From assembly GCF_002234675.1 (NCBI RefSeq), contig NC_019859.2, positions 3,751,240 through 3,815,239 on the forward strand: a stretch of DNA of 64,000 nt, written 5' to 3'. Positions 23,249 through 37,600 of the stretch are shown here, in pieces (positions within the stretch are counted from its first letter, which is position 1; every line of letters begins with the position of its first letter). The position numbers and the translations under genes are program-made. This stretch comes from Oryzias latipes. Its lineage: Eukaryota; Chordata; Actinopteri; Beloniformes; Adrianichthyidae. The notes under the pieces are model-generated. The model ran no database searches. It saw nothing but the letters and a program-made list of their open reading frames with translations, and was not told where the DNA came from.

Positions 23249-24139
23249 AATTACTTGTCAAAAATGACAACATTGCACCTGCATGTCTTGTTCAAAAGAT
23301 CAGGGATATTAGTCTTTACTGCTACTGCAGCGCACAATGTGTTTATTTGACATAGATGTTATATCATTATAACTTTTCATCACATATAAATATTACTTTA
23401 TATTTGGAATGCTGTACTAGTCCCAGTCCATACAAGTGTTCTAAATTTTAAATATACTCATTAGGTTACAGTGTTGGTTAATGTCATCAATTTTCTGATA
23501 TATTGTAGGGTAAGATAAAATATTTTCATTTGACATCTAATTAACATTGATCAGAATAAAGCTTTTCTTAACAATCCCTGATAACATAAAAGTCCCCTCA
23601 AAATTCAACTTCAGAGTGAAGAGTCTCCAGTTCTGGGTTTGCTTTGGTCTCCTATTGCCCCATTAAGAAGTGGACAGCAGCTCAGATTCATATTTTTACC
23701 GTTTACCATCTCATAATTTAAAAATGTTTGTCATTTCTTATTTGTACCATATTTCTAGATTTAGGGGAACAGCTTTTTTCTAAAAGAACCCCCCCTCCAC
23801 TGCTGTCTGACATTTCCCCCTGAAATTGAATAATTCGACACCTAAACGTGACAGCTTCAATGCAGTTATCTGGTTTCATGACACCGTAGCAGAAAATATG
23901 TGGCAGTGTCCCAGCACTTCAGCAAATGACAAAAACAGACCAAGGTTAGAGCTGTTTCTCTGCTCATTGAAAAATGCTTATTGCTGCTGCTCCTTCACCA
24001 TGGAAAATGGTCTTCCAAGATTTGTTGGGCGTGATCTTAATACTGGAGACATTTATTTAACAAAATCGTCATCACTTCTGAATAAAAATGAAAAAAACTC
24101 TAGAGTTTAAACCCAAATTCAAGATAAAATTGTTATTTT
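23249..24139. other. Intergenic AT-rich DNA
   Basis: Nothing recognised. Confidence 0.4.
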
Positions 24140-24740
24140 GTTGAAGCCCCACTCCTTTCATCTTCTGATCTGTTGTAAGAGCATTCCCAGTGGTCTTTTA
24201 ATTATGATTAGCCAAGATTAATTAAAGGACATAGTTTCTGCAGAGTGGCAGGAGTTCATTAGAAAATCACCTCTGAGTGGTGGACTGTTGGTGCAGAGAA
24301 ACCCAGACCTCTCTTCCTGTCACCCAAAACTGAGAGCTCTCCGTTTACACTCTCTCCTGCTATCTTGCACCCCCTCACATCCCTTAAAAAAACAATAACG
24401 GCGCCACAAAAATGGCAAAATCTGAGCTATCAAGCTGTAATGTTTCTATCCAGATTCCAGTTCAGACGAGGAAAATGAAGACATACATGGATCTATTTGT
24501 CTTCCAGTGGATGCATAGCGTAGCCCGCCCAGCTTATTTTCGACGTCACAATAAGCTCTTTTTCAAACAGCATTTTTTTGTCTGCTACTGATTCACATTT
24601 TTTTTTAAAAAAAGGAAAAAACTCAGAAATGGAGTTTTAAGTTCAACTTTCCTCATATATGTCTTCCATCAGAAAATGCCCAAAGAACACGTTTAAAATC
24701 CAAAAAACACATTTTTATAATAGTTGGTCTTTAAGTTTTT
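24140..24740 (+). mobile_element. Family T element, copy 6, near full length
   Basis: It runs from 'ttgaagccccactcc' through 'ttttaattatgattag', 'catagtttctgcagag' and the coding remnant ('attccagttcagacgaggaa') to 'gttggtctttaag'. The order of blocks matches copies 4, 8 and 9, so it helps define the family at about 600 bp. The ends resemble AAGTCCCACTCC and GGAGTGGGTCTTTAA, imperfect inverted repeats next to TTAA. Confidence 0.6.
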
Positions 24741-26689
24741 TTGAAGCCGGAATAAAAAGGAACTGCTAATTCTGAACTTACTTTTTCTTGATCATTTGAG
24801 TCCTTCATATTCTGTAATAAATGCATGGTGATATGACGTGAAACAAATTGATAATGACACTATTCCTACAACAGCTCACCTCCTAACCGTAACCTAATCC
24901 AGCGTGCTACTGAACTGTTTTGCAGGTTTCGGAAACGATTAAATCATTTTCTCTGACACTCAGAGTATTTGCCTGATTCATTTGGCTGCTCTGTTCTCCT
25001 GCTGGAGAATACATGACCCTCAGAAGCAAGAAACACCCTGTTATTATGCTGCTTTAAATGATGTTTACAGTCTATAAAAGTCAAACAGAAACTCCCTCTA
25101 ATATTTTACCATCTGTGATCCGCCGACGTTCGCCAGCTCTTGAGTTGCGGCGCGTTTCGTCTTTGATGTCAGCAACCTGGCAAAAGCCTAAACCTGTGGG
25201 TTGCTTGTGGTCTGTCGGGACGTTGCGTAAGCCATCATTATGTGCGGCCTCTTGCTTTGGGGGCTCAGTTACATCACGGTTGAACTTTGCTGTGTGGTGC
25301 TGATGTTATTTTTGGTAGAGCCGAGCTCTGCACCTGAATACAGCAGGCCTGGCACAGCAGTTGGGAGGCCACGGCAGAAGATGAAGAACTGGGAGGAGGG
25401 TGGTGCGGACCCAGAGAGCCGTTAAAGTGAAACGCTTACCGCTGATGAGTTTTCCAGTTTGCCCTTGTAGACGCTGTTGGAAAGAGTGAGAAAATGACTG
25501 TGGAGGAAAACGGAGCAACATTCCAGCTTGGACAGAACCCCCCCCCCGGAGGCAGCTGTGACTGCTTTCACAGATTCAACTTTTTGGGGACTCAGAAGTA
25601 ATTTTCTCTCTTTGTTGGGTTTCATCTCCTGCCTCTTCAATCATCTGCAGTCTGGAGAGCGTTTTCTTTTTTTTTTGGTCTGACGAGAGGTTTTGGCCAG
25701 GCTCCTGCTACCATCATCATCCTCATGTCAGCTCATTCCCAGGAACAGATTTCCTCCCATCTGCTTTTTCAGCTTTTCTTTCTCCCGGGGAAATTCCGAT
25801 CCGATCTCCGCAGCGGAGGACTCGCCACCCGGTCGTCTGGTTTGTGTGGAAATGCAGACAGCACAGTAGACCCGGTGCTCTGGGATTGACCCCCCCCCCC
25901 CCCACTCCCCACCCCCAGGCAAATGAGTGCACACCCACATGCAGAATCACCGCCATGACTGCAGATGTGGCACATCTGGCCCTGGGAGTAATCTATTCCT
26001 CTTGGTACTCTGTGTTGTTTCGCTCTTCCCTGTCTCTCCGACGCCATGGCAACAGAGCGCTTGGCAGGAGGCCGCTGGCATCAAGCCAGAGTGGCTGAGT
26101 TGGAGGAGCAGGGAGGGTTTTTTGTTGTTGTTTTTAGTCTGTCTCTTAAACTGCTGGAGCCTTACCTATGATTAAATGCATAAACAAAAGAGAAAAAAAA
26201 AAGTGAAGCAATGTAGACGGGCATTCAAGGCGGCTATAAAGTCTGAAAGGCCTCAGGCGAAGCGGAGCTGTGCCACACCGCAGCTCTTTTCACTTGGCAG
26301 CCACCAAGTTTTCCCAGAATCCCTTGCCTGGGCAAAAAGCCAACCTTTCTCTGCAGGCCTGCAAAGATGATTAGGACATAGGCAGTGGGGAGGGGGCAGG
26401 AGAGGACATGATAGCAGGGGGCAAAATTCCAGATGAATATTTGAAGATGGTTTTTCCTGGGTTTCCGTCTGATGCCAAGCCCCAAGGTGAAGGACCAGAA
26501 ATATGCAAGTCATTAAAGGTAGTCACTATAAACAGAACATTTTTGGTCTTTCGTTAATTAAAATGCAATATTTAAAGGGAGACAGAAGAGCAGATGAAGT
26601 CAGTGCTGCTTAGCAAGCATTACAAATAAAAAGTTTGACATTTTAAAAACCCACCTAAAGCATTGAAGTTTGCTGCAGACATGATGAGA
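24741..26689. other. Gene-free stretch with a GC-rich core
   Basis: GC content rises between about 25100 and 26500, with C-tracts at about 25538 and 25890. Many overlapping short frames exist in all phases, as expected from GC-rich DNA, and none shows a domain. The part at 26236-26500 has complex, repeat-free sequence and could be a regulatory element. Confidence 0.4.
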
Positions 26690-26900
26690 TTTTTGTCACG
26701 TTTATATTTTACTGACAGCAAAGCAGGTTTGTCTGCAGTAGAAGAAATTTCTACGCCTGAAAATCTCCCAACCGTCACAAACTACTGAATGGATGTCTGT
26801 TGGTATTTTACAGAGGAAATTTTTTGGCTTTAAAAAGATACCAAATATGAAGGGGCAAGGCCTCTGGGAGTTGTAGTTTTGACATTTTGATTGGATATAA
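26690..26900 (+). repeat. Repeat family W, copy 2
   Basis: Matches 20455-20650 over several blocks at roughly two-thirds identity by eye. The class is unknown. Confidence 0.35.
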
Positions 26901-26934
26901 TCAAAGTTGAACTCTATTTGCAAAATGTATCTGT

Positions 26935-27040
26935 AAGGCCGAATACCAATTCATCCCTTACCCCTCTGGCTCCTCCCCATTGCTCTTATTGTAGGGGTAT
27001 TTGGAGCTATAGTGGTGTCCAAACTTGTTTTTTTTAAGAA
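26935..27040 (+). repeat. Fragment of a 'ccgaat...cccttacccct' fish DNA repeat
   Basis: The phrases 'ggccgaataccaattcatcc' and 'cttacccctctggctcctcc' resemble one end of a common fish MITE. Only one end is seen. Confidence 0.35.
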
Positions 27041-28604
27041 GGAGCCCTATTGGGATCTATTGGAATTGAGTTTTTTTTTTTTGCTATTATGAGGTGTACA
27101 GTTTTTTGAACAAAGTTTAAGAGTTTATTTAAAATTAGGGTCAATGCACCAAAGAACAATGATCACATGAAACATGAGCAAAGATTTGTGCCAGGTTATA
27201 GCAAAATTACCATCTGTAGTGTTGTAAGAACAGGAAAGTAAAAGCAAAACAAAAACATTGCTGAAATTCTAACAGATTGGGATGATGTGATGAGCAACAA
27301 TAACGGTAACAATAAATAAATGACAAAGCAAATTACCAGAAACAAAGAGGAGAATTCATTAAGTAAATGTAAATAAGGAAATGTAGCTGGTTAGTGGACT
27401 GGACCATGTAAATGACTTTAAAGTGACATAACTTGATAGTTTGAAGTGTGAGTCACCCATTGAAATTGGTCTACCTCCAGCTCCAACCAAATAAAGTCAA
27501 TTAGTTTTGTAATTTTTTTCTCAAACAGCATGGGATCTAAACTAGTGTTGGAAAAAGTAAAAGTCACAAGAATCCAAAAAAAATAGCAATTTCAATTTAA
27601 AAAAAACATGATCAAAGTGACATGAACACACAAAACTGAGCAAAAAAAAATCAAAAAAACATGAAAAACACAAACAGTGAGGCTTCTTTTTATCCCAGTT
27701 GATGTTGCCACCTCTGACCTGCAGAATAAACGTGGAAAACTATCCACATGAGTGAGTCACTTCCGGACTGAGAATATCTCAAGGATGCATCTCTCTGACG
27801 GGGATGTCTCCAGGCAAGAGGATTCATTGTTCAGAGAGGCTCGGGGGACGGCACTCCGCTGTGTGAAGAAGCTTCCAGCATTTAAATGAGATGGAGATGT
27901 GCTTGCTGAAATTGTAAACAGACCATCACTGGTCCTGTGCCAACAAGCCTGCAGCTGGATGAAGAAAGCAACAGCAACATTTCAGTAAACAGGAAGCAGT
28001 TAATTACTGATAATGTCCTGACTATAAAGCTGAATGCAGATAAGTGGGTAGATGAAAGTGCATGCTGGGACTTCTGCTCCATGATATACTGATGGTTTAT
28101 GTATTAAAAAAAAAAAAGCAATGGTGCACATATGTGTCCTCTGCAGAGAGGGAGAAGTTATTGATATGAAGCTGTTTACACTTAATATCAACATGAACCA
28201 GAAGCCATGGAGGGCAAAGATGTCATGTTTGGTTCAAATTAAGGAGGAGTTGACATCAGCCAAGAGTAACCACAGGAAGAGTGTACAATTCATGAGAGCA
28301 GCCACCTGCCCTGATGAAGACACACTGAGATGAATTGGTGTAAATGGGTTGGGGGGAGAAAAATGATGTGTGTGTGTAGAAATAATTTTCAATACATAAA
28401 AATATACAAAGCTGCACAAATATACAAAACCAATCATCAAAACCCTCTGACCCAATGCCAAAAACCTTAGAGCCTAAAAAAAAAGGATCAGATTATTGAA
28501 GAATATTGGTTTGGGAAAAAAAACATCCATGAAAAAGAAATAGTCATGTTAATGTTTTCCAGAAGCACATTTAAAGCTAAAACCTTTAATTAATTGACCT
28601 TTAA
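27041..28604. other. Intergenic; contains a repeat family Y fragment
   Basis: The phrase 'cagctccaaccaaataaagt' (about 27479) matches the family Y copy at 54260 ('cagctccaacaaaataaagt'); the fragment spans roughly 27405-27520. Otherwise AT-rich with nothing recognised. Confidence 0.35.
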
Positions 28605-28918
28605 ACCAGTGGTGTAGGGGTTAGCACTCTTTCCTCACAGTGAGATGGTCCTGATTCAAATCCCGGATAGAATTTGTGCGTTTTCCCTGTGGATGTGTGT
28701 GTGCTTTCTGCAGACACTCTGGCTTCCTCTCATAGTCCAAAAACACGCCTCATTGGTTCATTGGGGACTCTAAATTGTCCTTGGGCGTGCACGTGAGTGT
28801 GCAGCGCTGCAACAGACCCATGACTCTGATCAGGGTGAACCCCTCTTCACCCAACAGTAGATGGGATAGGCTCCAGCAGCCCCATGACCCCAAAAAGGGA
28901 TTCAGAAGGTGGATGATT
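28605..28918 (+). mobile_element. tRNA-derived SINE, near full length
   Basis: A polymerase III A-box-like 'ggtgtaggggttagca' and B-box-like 'gattcaaatcc' (about 28653) occur with tRNA spacing. The body contains 'gtgtgctttctgcagacact', 'gggactctaaattgtcc' and 'gataggctccagcagccc'. It matches partial copies at 45-105, 5640-5905 and 57855-58118. It is non-autonomous and needs a partner LINE. Confidence 0.75.
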
Positions 28919-29254
28919 TAATAAACTTTTCAGCACACATCCAGACAAAAAAAGAATCACATCTATATGCAGACAGCTGATAAATGAATGAAAAAATACA
29001 ATGATATTGTTTAAAAAGGAAGTAAGGAAAAAGACTTGAGTTTATTAAATCACACTCCATCTATCTTTCAAGTTTCAACTCAATGATTCTGCTTTTAAAG
29101 TACCATAAATTTACTTATACTTGAAGTTAAAAACAATAAAAGATAAAAAAAAAAGATCAAAAACTCCCATTACCCATAAAAAGGTTGTTAAAATGCAATA
29201 GAACGTGGTCAGAAGAAAAATATAGTTTACGTATTATAAATGGATGGAATTGAA
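28919..29254. other. Short intergenic gap
   Basis: AT-rich, nothing recognised. Confidence 0.4.
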
Positions 29255-29870
29255 TTTCCTATTGAGGCAACTGGCGCTGAAGCGACCGCTTTCAATGACA
29301 AGTCTATATAAACGCCCGTAAACCTGCGTTTCGGGCCTCCACGTTAAAAACTCCACAAGTTGCTACGCAATTTTTTTCTAGTCCCTTCTGAGGCTCTATG
29401 TACAAATTGGGCGTCAACTGAACGCACAATGAAAGTTCAACCAGTTAAACTTTTGACTGTTTGAACGCCAAACAACAGAACTTTGTCCAATCAGAGGGTC
29501 GCATTTCGTAGTTATGTATGGATAGTGTTCTTTCAAAAACACGGAAGTGCCAACCATCTGAAAAAGATTATTAGTAATTGTAGTATGTGCTGGGCTGGAA
29601 GTATATGGCACTACGTCTTATATATCAAAATAAAGCCGTGAAAGAGCGTGATAGAACATGATAGAACAAGCCTGGAGCAAAATTTGCATCTTTTTTAACA
29701 TTCCACACCAAGCCTCTTGGTGGGGAACATGTACTAGTAAACAGTAGAAAAACAAAAGAAGAAGGCCGACCCTGCCACTTCCTGCTTGTCTGGTGTGTGA
29801 ACACCGTGTGCTAAAAGCGCGTTCATAAAACTGTGTACTGTCCGTTCTTGAAAGTGCAAGATCGTGCAAG
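29255..29870 (+). repeat. Repeat family X, copy 2
   Basis: It carries the family X phrases in order: 'caatgacaagtctatataaa', 'cctccacgttaaaaac', 'atgaaagttcaaccagtt', 'gtgccaaccatctg', 'gcctggagcaaaat', 'cacaccaagcctctt' and 'gtgtgaacaccg'. Confidence 0.5.
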
Positions 29871-31069
29871 AATGAAGCGACACAGTTACTGAAATGAGTT
29901 CCTCTTCAATGAACTTTGCTAAGTCACATTTCATAAATGTATCAAGGTGTCAAAGCTAAGAAACTGCTTCAGTCTGGAAGTCTTTTTAGGTGCAGCCTTT
30001 AATGGTAATGGACCCTTTAATGGTACTGCAGAAGGCAGCTCGAGCTCTGATATTGTGGAGAAGATAAAACCTTCAGACCAGATGCTCTATCCTGTCATGA
30101 AAACAAGCAACAATTGGTCTCAAACACAATCACAGAGAAGCCTTCTCCACTCTAAGACTCTGCTAAACCATTTCTACCAGCACCAGCTTACATTTGCTAA
30201 ATTAACTTTCAAAATTATTGCACAAAGCAAAACATTTCAAGTATTTAGAGACTATTGAATAACTCACATGGATTATCCGTTCTCATCTGCAGTTTCAACT
30301 TGTTCATTTCCTTTTACTGCCACATTTTTTAAATTGTGCAAAACAATCTAACACAGCTGTTGCAACACAATTGATTTAGATAAGAAAAAATTCCTACCTG
30401 GTAACTAGAACCTTTTTTTTTTAAGAAATCACGGATTTGGCCATTTTTGCCTACATTGGTTAAGCTATCGTGTAGACAAAACAAGCAGCTGCAACTATGA
30501 CTTCTCCACTTCATTTGGTCTAGTTTGATGTTTGGTTCACTGTACAGTGTGTGACAGGGAGTAAACCCTGTTATTATCTTCCTACTGTCATTGTACTTTA
30601 CAAAATTTAGAGAAAAAGCATTTTTCTTTTCTCAAACCACAAAAGCAGTCATGAAAAACAACAGCATAAATGATGATTGAGAAGAATGAGATGCATTTAC
30701 CAGTAGAAAACAAAAGGTTTTTTTTTGTTTTTTGTTTTTAATAAATAACCTTGAGAACATTCCGTAGGGTAATTACAAAAATATTCACTCACTCAGTTTG
30801 AAGGAGTTGTATGTTGTAGTCTGAACTGGTTGTACTGGTTCTGCGTCACAGATGCTGACTCTTCAGAGAACACAGGGCATTAGAGTTTCCCACTTTTACT
30901 AAGAGTTTCTGTGACAAAACAAAAGAGGGATCAGAAATTCTCCTGATTTTATCTATCTGTTCTCAAAATTTACAGTTGCTGCAGAAACTATTGCGAAGGA
31001 CTTGGATTTAAAGGTGTTCTTTTCAAAAAATATTCCCACCAGGGTACCGTAGGTGCTTTAAGGCCCAAG
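29871..31069. other. Intergenic, nothing recognised
   Basis: A 103-codon frame at 29947-30258 lacks recognisable features. T-runs lie near 30410 and 30720. Confidence 0.4.
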
Positions 31070-31855
31070 AGTCAGATCATTGACTGTATCTGGGAACTTG
31101 ACCGAGTGGGCATGACATCACCCATAGAAAATGGCTTACTTGAAGTTAATTCAGTTCAGCCATTTTTTTGCGATACGGACGACGCCATGTCGGAGCCAGA
31201 CAACGTTAAGTTAGCAGTATCGCTACCCGATCTGCAAGAGCTTACCTGATCCGTTTAAGCACGCTCATATATTACCAATACCTCTTTGTGACCAACATGG
31301 CAAGAGTTATGTAATTTGATTTAGATTCATACTATACTCTAGTATATTTACTTAATATATTTTTTGTACATCCTTTACGACTGTTCCGAGCCTATTGAAC
31401 AGTGGATAAATCCGTGATCATACAAAGTTATATTTTTTTTCAACATTTGAGATCTCCCCCCAACTGGATTGCAGCTCCAAAAAATAAAAAAAGATTACAA
31501 TAAACATTTTCATTGTTATAAACTTTTTAAAAAGTTTATAATTTTATTTACATCCAAAGAAATACTCTGGCAATAAAATGCTTTATCGGAAGTGACGTAT
31601 TATTTGCGCATCCAAGGACAGATTGGGTAGCGGCAAGCAGTGTTTGGTCCAAGTCAGACTGTGTCAACGTCTCTGTGACAACCACTCCTGCCAATCAGCA
31701 TTGAGCGATCCATACCCATAAAACGTTTGACGTGAGACCACCTACCATTATTGAGGAATCTGATTGGTCAGTTTATAACTTAAATAAGTTGAACTACAGG
31801 AAAAATACCATGAAAAAAAAAGGATTAATAAGAACATGTTAAAAAATGTAGCAAA

Positions 31856-31858
<3 letters not shown>
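31070..31858 (+). repeat. Repeat family Y, copy disrupted by other sequence
   Basis: The left part ('cattgactgtatctgg', 'catagaaaatggcttact') and right part ('caagcagtgtttggtccaag', 'gtcagtttataacttaaat') match the start and end of the copy at 54185-54530. About 400 bases between them (about 31180-31600) are absent from that copy. The right edge abuts the TA array and LINE. Confidence 0.45.
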
Positions 31859-31949
<91 letters not shown>

Positions 31950-31978
31950 TATATATAGATATATATAGATATATATAT
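31859..31978. repeat. (TA)n array at the 3' end of the LINE
   Basis: About 88 bp of pure AT followed by three 10-bp TATATATATC-type units next to the LINE 3' end. Because the LINE is on the minus strand, this is its 3' tail side. Open frames through it (IYIYIY repeats) are artefacts. Confidence 0.95.
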
Positions 31979-34900
31979 CTTCTTTCTCTTTCGGCTTTTC
32001 CCATCAGGGGTCGCCACAGCGAATCATCCTTTTCCACCTCACTCTATCATGGACATCTTCTACCCTAACATTAGCCAACTTCATGTCCTCTGTTAAGACA
32101 TCCAAATATCTCCTCTTTGGTCGTCCTCTTGCCCTCCGGCCAGGCAGCTCCATCTCCAACATCCTTCTACCAATATATCCACTATCCCTCCTCTGAACAT
32201 GTCCAAACCATCTCAGTCTGGCTTCTCTGACTTTGTCGCTAACACAGGCAACATGAGCCGTCCCTCTGATGTACTCGTTCCTTATCCTGTCTAACCTGGT
32301 CACTCCTAAGGAGAACCTCAACATCTTCATCTCTGCTACCTCCATCTCAGCCTCTTGTCTCTGTCTCACTGCTACCGTCTCTAACCCATAGAGCAGAGCT
32401 GGTCTCACCACTGTCTTGTACACCTTTCCTTTGAGTCTTGCTGACACTCTTCTGTCACACAACACTCCTGACACTTTCCTCCAACCGCTCCAACCTGCCT
32501 GCACTCGCCTCTTCACCTCTTTTCCACAATCCCCATCACACTGAACTGTTGACCCCAAGTACTTAAACTCCTGCACCTTCTTCACCTCAGTCCCCTGTAA
32601 CCTAACGCTTCTACCTTGATCCCTCTCGTTCAGACACATGTATTCTGTCTTACTACGACTGACCTTCATACCTCTTCTTTCCAGAGCAAACCTCCACCTC
32701 TCTAGCTGTTCCTCCACCTGCTCTCTACTCTCACTGCAAATTACAATGTCATCCGCAAACATCATTGTCCAGGGAGATTCCTGTCTTACCTTGTCTGTCA
32801 GCCTGTCCATCAGCATAGCAAACAAAAAAGGACTCAAAGCTGATCCTTGGTGTAGTCCCACCTCCACCTTGAACTCCTCTGTCTGACCTACAGCACATCT
32901 CACCACCGTCATACTTCTCTCATACATGTCCTGAACTACTCTGACATACTTCTCTGCCACTCCAGACGACCTCATACAGTACCACAGCTCCTCCCTCGGC
33001 ACCCTGTCATACGCCTTCTCTAAATCTACGAACACACAATGCAGCTCCTTCTGACCTTCTCTGTACTTTTCCATCAACATTCTCAAAGCAAAAATGGCAT
33101 CAGTGGTGCTCTTACGGGGCATGAAACCATACTGCTGCTCACAGATCTCCACCTTCTTCCTAAGCCTGGCTTCCACTACTCTTTCCCACAGCTTCATTGT
33201 GTGGCTCATCAACTTTATTCCTCTATAGTTGCTGCAGTTCTGCGTGTCACCCTTGTTCTTAAAGATCGGGACCAGAACGCTTCTCCTCCATTCCTCAGGC
33301 ATCTTCTCACTCTCTAGAATCCTATTGAACAACCTTGTTAGAAATTCCACTGCTGTCTCTCCTAGGCACTTCCATACCTCCACAGGTACGTCATCAGGAC
33401 CAACGGCCTTTCCGCTCTTCATCCTTTTCAGAGCCTTCCTAACCTCATCCTTTCCAATCTCTGCTACTTCCTGCTCCACAACAACCACATCTTCCTCCCT
33501 TCTTTCCCTGTCATTTTCCTCGTTCATCAGCTCCTCAAAATACTCCTTCCATCTTTTCTGTACACTCTCCTGGGTTGTTAGCACCTTTCCATCTCTGTCC
33601 TTAATCACCCTTATCTGTTGCACGTCCTTCCCATCTCTGTCTCTCTGTCTGGCTAGCCTGTACAAGTCCTTTTCTCCTTCCTTTGTGTCTAACCTGTCAT
33701 ATAGCTCATCGTAAGCTTTCTGTTTGGCCTTTGCCACCTCTCTCTTCACTCTACGCTGCGCTTCCTTGTACTCCTGTCTACCTTCCTCAGTCCTTTCTAC
33801 ATCCCACTTCCTTTTAGCCAACCTCTTCCTCTGGACGCATTCCTGTACTTCCTCATTCCACCACCAAGTCTCTTTACCGTCTTTCCTCTTTCCAGATGAC
33901 ACACCTAGCACCTTCCTACCTGTTTCCCTGATAATCTCTGCTGTAGTTTCCCAGTCCTCTGGAAGCTCATCCTGACCACCCAGGACCTGCCTCAACTTCT
34001 GCCTAAATTCCTCACAAGTTTCTTCATTCTGTAGCTTCCACCACTTGGTCTTCTTTTCTGTTTTCCCTCTCTTCTTCTTCCTGACCTCCAGAGTCATTTT
34101 ACACACCACCATGCGGTGCTGTCTGGCTACACTCTCTCCTACCACCACTTTGCAGTCATTAACCCCTCTCAAATGACCTCGTCTACATAGGATGTAGTCC
34201 ACCTGAGTACTCCTACCTCCACTTCTGTATGTCACTCTATGTTCCTCTCTCTTCTGGAAGTAAGTGTTGACTACAGCCATTTCCATCCTCTTCGCAAAGT
34301 CCACCACCATCTGTCCCTCCAGATTCCTTTCCTTCACACCAAACCTGCCCATCACCTCCTCATCACCTCTGTTGCCCTCACCAACATGCCCATTAAAGTC
34401 TGCTCCAATAACAACTCTCTCTCCTCTGGGAAAACTCTCTATGACCTCATCCAACTCACTCCAGAATCTCTCCTTCACTTCTAAGTCACAGCCAACCTGT
34501 GGCGCATACCCACTGACTACATTCACCATCACCCCTTCGATTTCTAACTTTAAGCTCATCATCCTGTCTGAGACTCTTTTCACCTCTAGAACACTGTTTA
34601 CAAACTCCCCCTTCAGAATCACTCCTACCCCGTTTCTCTTCCTATCAACACCATGATAGAACAGTTTGTATCCTCCTCCAATACTACGTGCCTTGCTGCC
34701 CTTCCACCTTGTCTCCTGCACACACAGTACATCTACCTTCCTTCTCTCCATCATGTCTGCCAGCTCTCTGCCTTTCCCTGTCATTGTGCCAACGTTAAGA
34801 GTCCCTATTCTCAAACCTATGTTCCTGCCTTTTCCCTTCTCTCTCTGGCCACGGACCCTTCTGCCTCCCCTCTTTCTTCCACCAACAGTAGTCAAATTTC

Positions 34901-35106
34901 CACCGACACCCTGTAGGTTAACAGCATCGGTGGCGGTCGTTGTTAACCCGGGCCTCGACCGATCCGGTATGTCTAAAGTGTTGTGGATGATTCGCATGGT
35001 TATTTTGGCAATTTTTACGCCGGATGCCCTTCCTGACGCAACCCTCTCTATTTATCCGGGCTTGGGACCGGCACAGAAGTTACTGGCTTGCAACCCCTGT
35101 GGCTAG
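31979..35106 (-). mobile_element. Full-length RTE/BovB-like LINE, about 3.1 kb
   Basis: It runs from a short 5' leader (about 110 bp before the ATG at 34997) to a very short 3' UTR ending in 'gccgaaagagaaagaaga' on the minus strand. It is bounded by (TA)n arrays on both sides. One long uninterrupted ORF with endonuclease and reverse transcriptase domains and almost no 3' UTR is the RTE-type layout. The uninterrupted frame suggests recent insertion. The 5' leader and 3' end also appear in the SINE-like element at 21512-21743. Clear target duplications cannot be read because the flanks are microsatellite. Confidence 0.85.
32004..34997 (-). CDS. LINE ORF: AP endonuclease-reverse transcriptase, 997 aa
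   Basis: It nicks target DNA and copies the element RNA into it (target-primed reverse transcription). Residues about 60-300 form an endonuclease/exonuclease/phosphatase domain: LNVG (Asn68), QETRW (Glu95), GADFNGH (Asp200, Asn202), VDYIL (Asp267) and RQH (His294). Residues about 540-800 form the reverse transcriptase: [21 protein letters not shown] (motif A, Asp658), [10 protein letters not shown] (motif B), MMFADD (motif C, Asp749/Asp750) and SRSKTEYM. A lysine/arginine-rich C-terminal part ends [13 protein letters not shown]. All catalytic motifs are present and there is no frameshift, so it may be active. Assignment to RTE/BovB rests on motif order and recall of similar fish elements; another APE-type clade is possible. 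Confidence 0.92.
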   Translation of the reverse strand: MRIIHNTLDIPDRSRPGLTTTATDAVNLQGVGGNLTTVGGRKRGGRRVRGQREKGKGRNIGLRIGTLNVGTMTGKGRELADMMERRKVDVLCVQETRWKGSKARSIGGGYKLFYHGVDRKRNGVGVILKGEFVNSVLEVKRVSDRMMSLKLEIEGVMVNVVSGYAPQVGCDLEVKERFWSELDEVIESFPRGERVVIGADFNGHVGEGNRGDEEVMGRFGVKERNLEGQMVVDFAKRMEMAVVNTYFQKREEHRVTYRSGGRSTQVDYILCRRGHLRGVNDCKVVVGESVARQHRMVVCKMTLEVRKKKRGKTEKKTKWWKLQNEETCEEFRQKLRQVLGGQDELPEDWETTAEIIRETGRKVLGVSSGKRKDGKETWWWNEEVQECVQRKRLAKRKWDVERTEEGRQEYKEAQRRVKREVAKAKQKAYDELYDRLDTKEGEKDLYRLARQRDRDGKDVQQIRVIKDRDGKVLTTQESVQKRWKEYFEELMNEENDRERREEDVVVVEQEVAEIGKDEVRKALKRMKSGKAVGPDDVPVEVWKCLGETAVEFLTRLFNRILESEKMPEEWRRSVLVPIFKNKGDTQNCSNYRGIKLMSHTMKLWERVVEARLRKKVEICEQQYGFMPRKSTTDAIFALRMLMEKYREGQKELHCVFVDLEKAYDRVPREELWYCMRSSGVAEKYVRVVQDMYERSMTVVRCAVGQTEEFKVEVGLHQGSALSPFLFAMLMDRLTDKVRQESPWTMMFADDIVICSESREQVEEQLERWRFALERRGMKVSRSKTEYMCLNERDQGRSVRLQGTEVKKVQEFKYLGSTVQCDGDCGKEVKRRVQAGWSGWRKVSGVLCDRRVSARLKGKVYKTVVRPALLYGLETVAVRQRQEAEMEVAEMKMLRFSLGVTRLDRIRNEYIRGTAHVACVSDKVREARLRWFGHVQRRDSGYIGRRMLEMELPGRRARGRPKRRYLDVLTEDMKLANVRVEDVHDRVRWKRMIRCGDP

Positions 35107-37139
<2,033 letters not shown>

Positions 37140-37600
37140 CAATAAGAAATCGACATAAATAAATGTAAAACTTTCAAGCTTTCGCTTTCAGAAAGTTCAC
37201 GCTCAAGTTCTGCTACTCAAACTTGCGACCACTGAACGTGTGATGAAAGTTAAACCAGGTTGAACTTTGACCATTCAGGGACTTGGATTTGATAGTAACG
37301 TATGGACGGCATTTCTTTTGATTCTCAGAAGTGCCAACCATTTGAAAATGTATCCTGGAGGAGAAAATAAAAATTGCAGTTTGTTCCCGGACAGAAATCC
37401 AACACACCAAATCTTTCAGATGTCAGAATTGAGCTGTGAAAGCAAAAACCTGGAGCAATCCACCAAATTTTGCAGTGTCAACATCTCGCGCCAAACCTCT
37501 TCCAACTGTAGGTGGCGGAAACACGCTAATAACAGTCGAAAAAGAAATAGAAGAAGACTCCCTTTCCTGCTTGCCCAGTGTGAACACAGACAGCGTGTTC
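37140..37600 (+). repeat. Repeat family X, copy 3
   Basis: It contains 'gatgaaagttaaaccagg', 'gtgccaaccatttg', 'acctggagcaat', 'gccaaacctcttccaact' and 'cagtgtgaacac', in the same order and orientation as the copies at 18690 and 29255. A 157-codon frame across it is a by-product. Confidence 0.5.

Noticed and set aside
31748..32037. Frames encoding long IYIYIY stretches at the TA arrays (also near 35080, 49500 and 59600)
   Set aside because: Translation of (TA)n microsatellite; no biological meaning.
32638..35106. Several plus-strand frames of 80-160 codons across the LINE
   Set aside because: Antisense shadows of the LINE ORF; Ser/Leu-rich with no domain.
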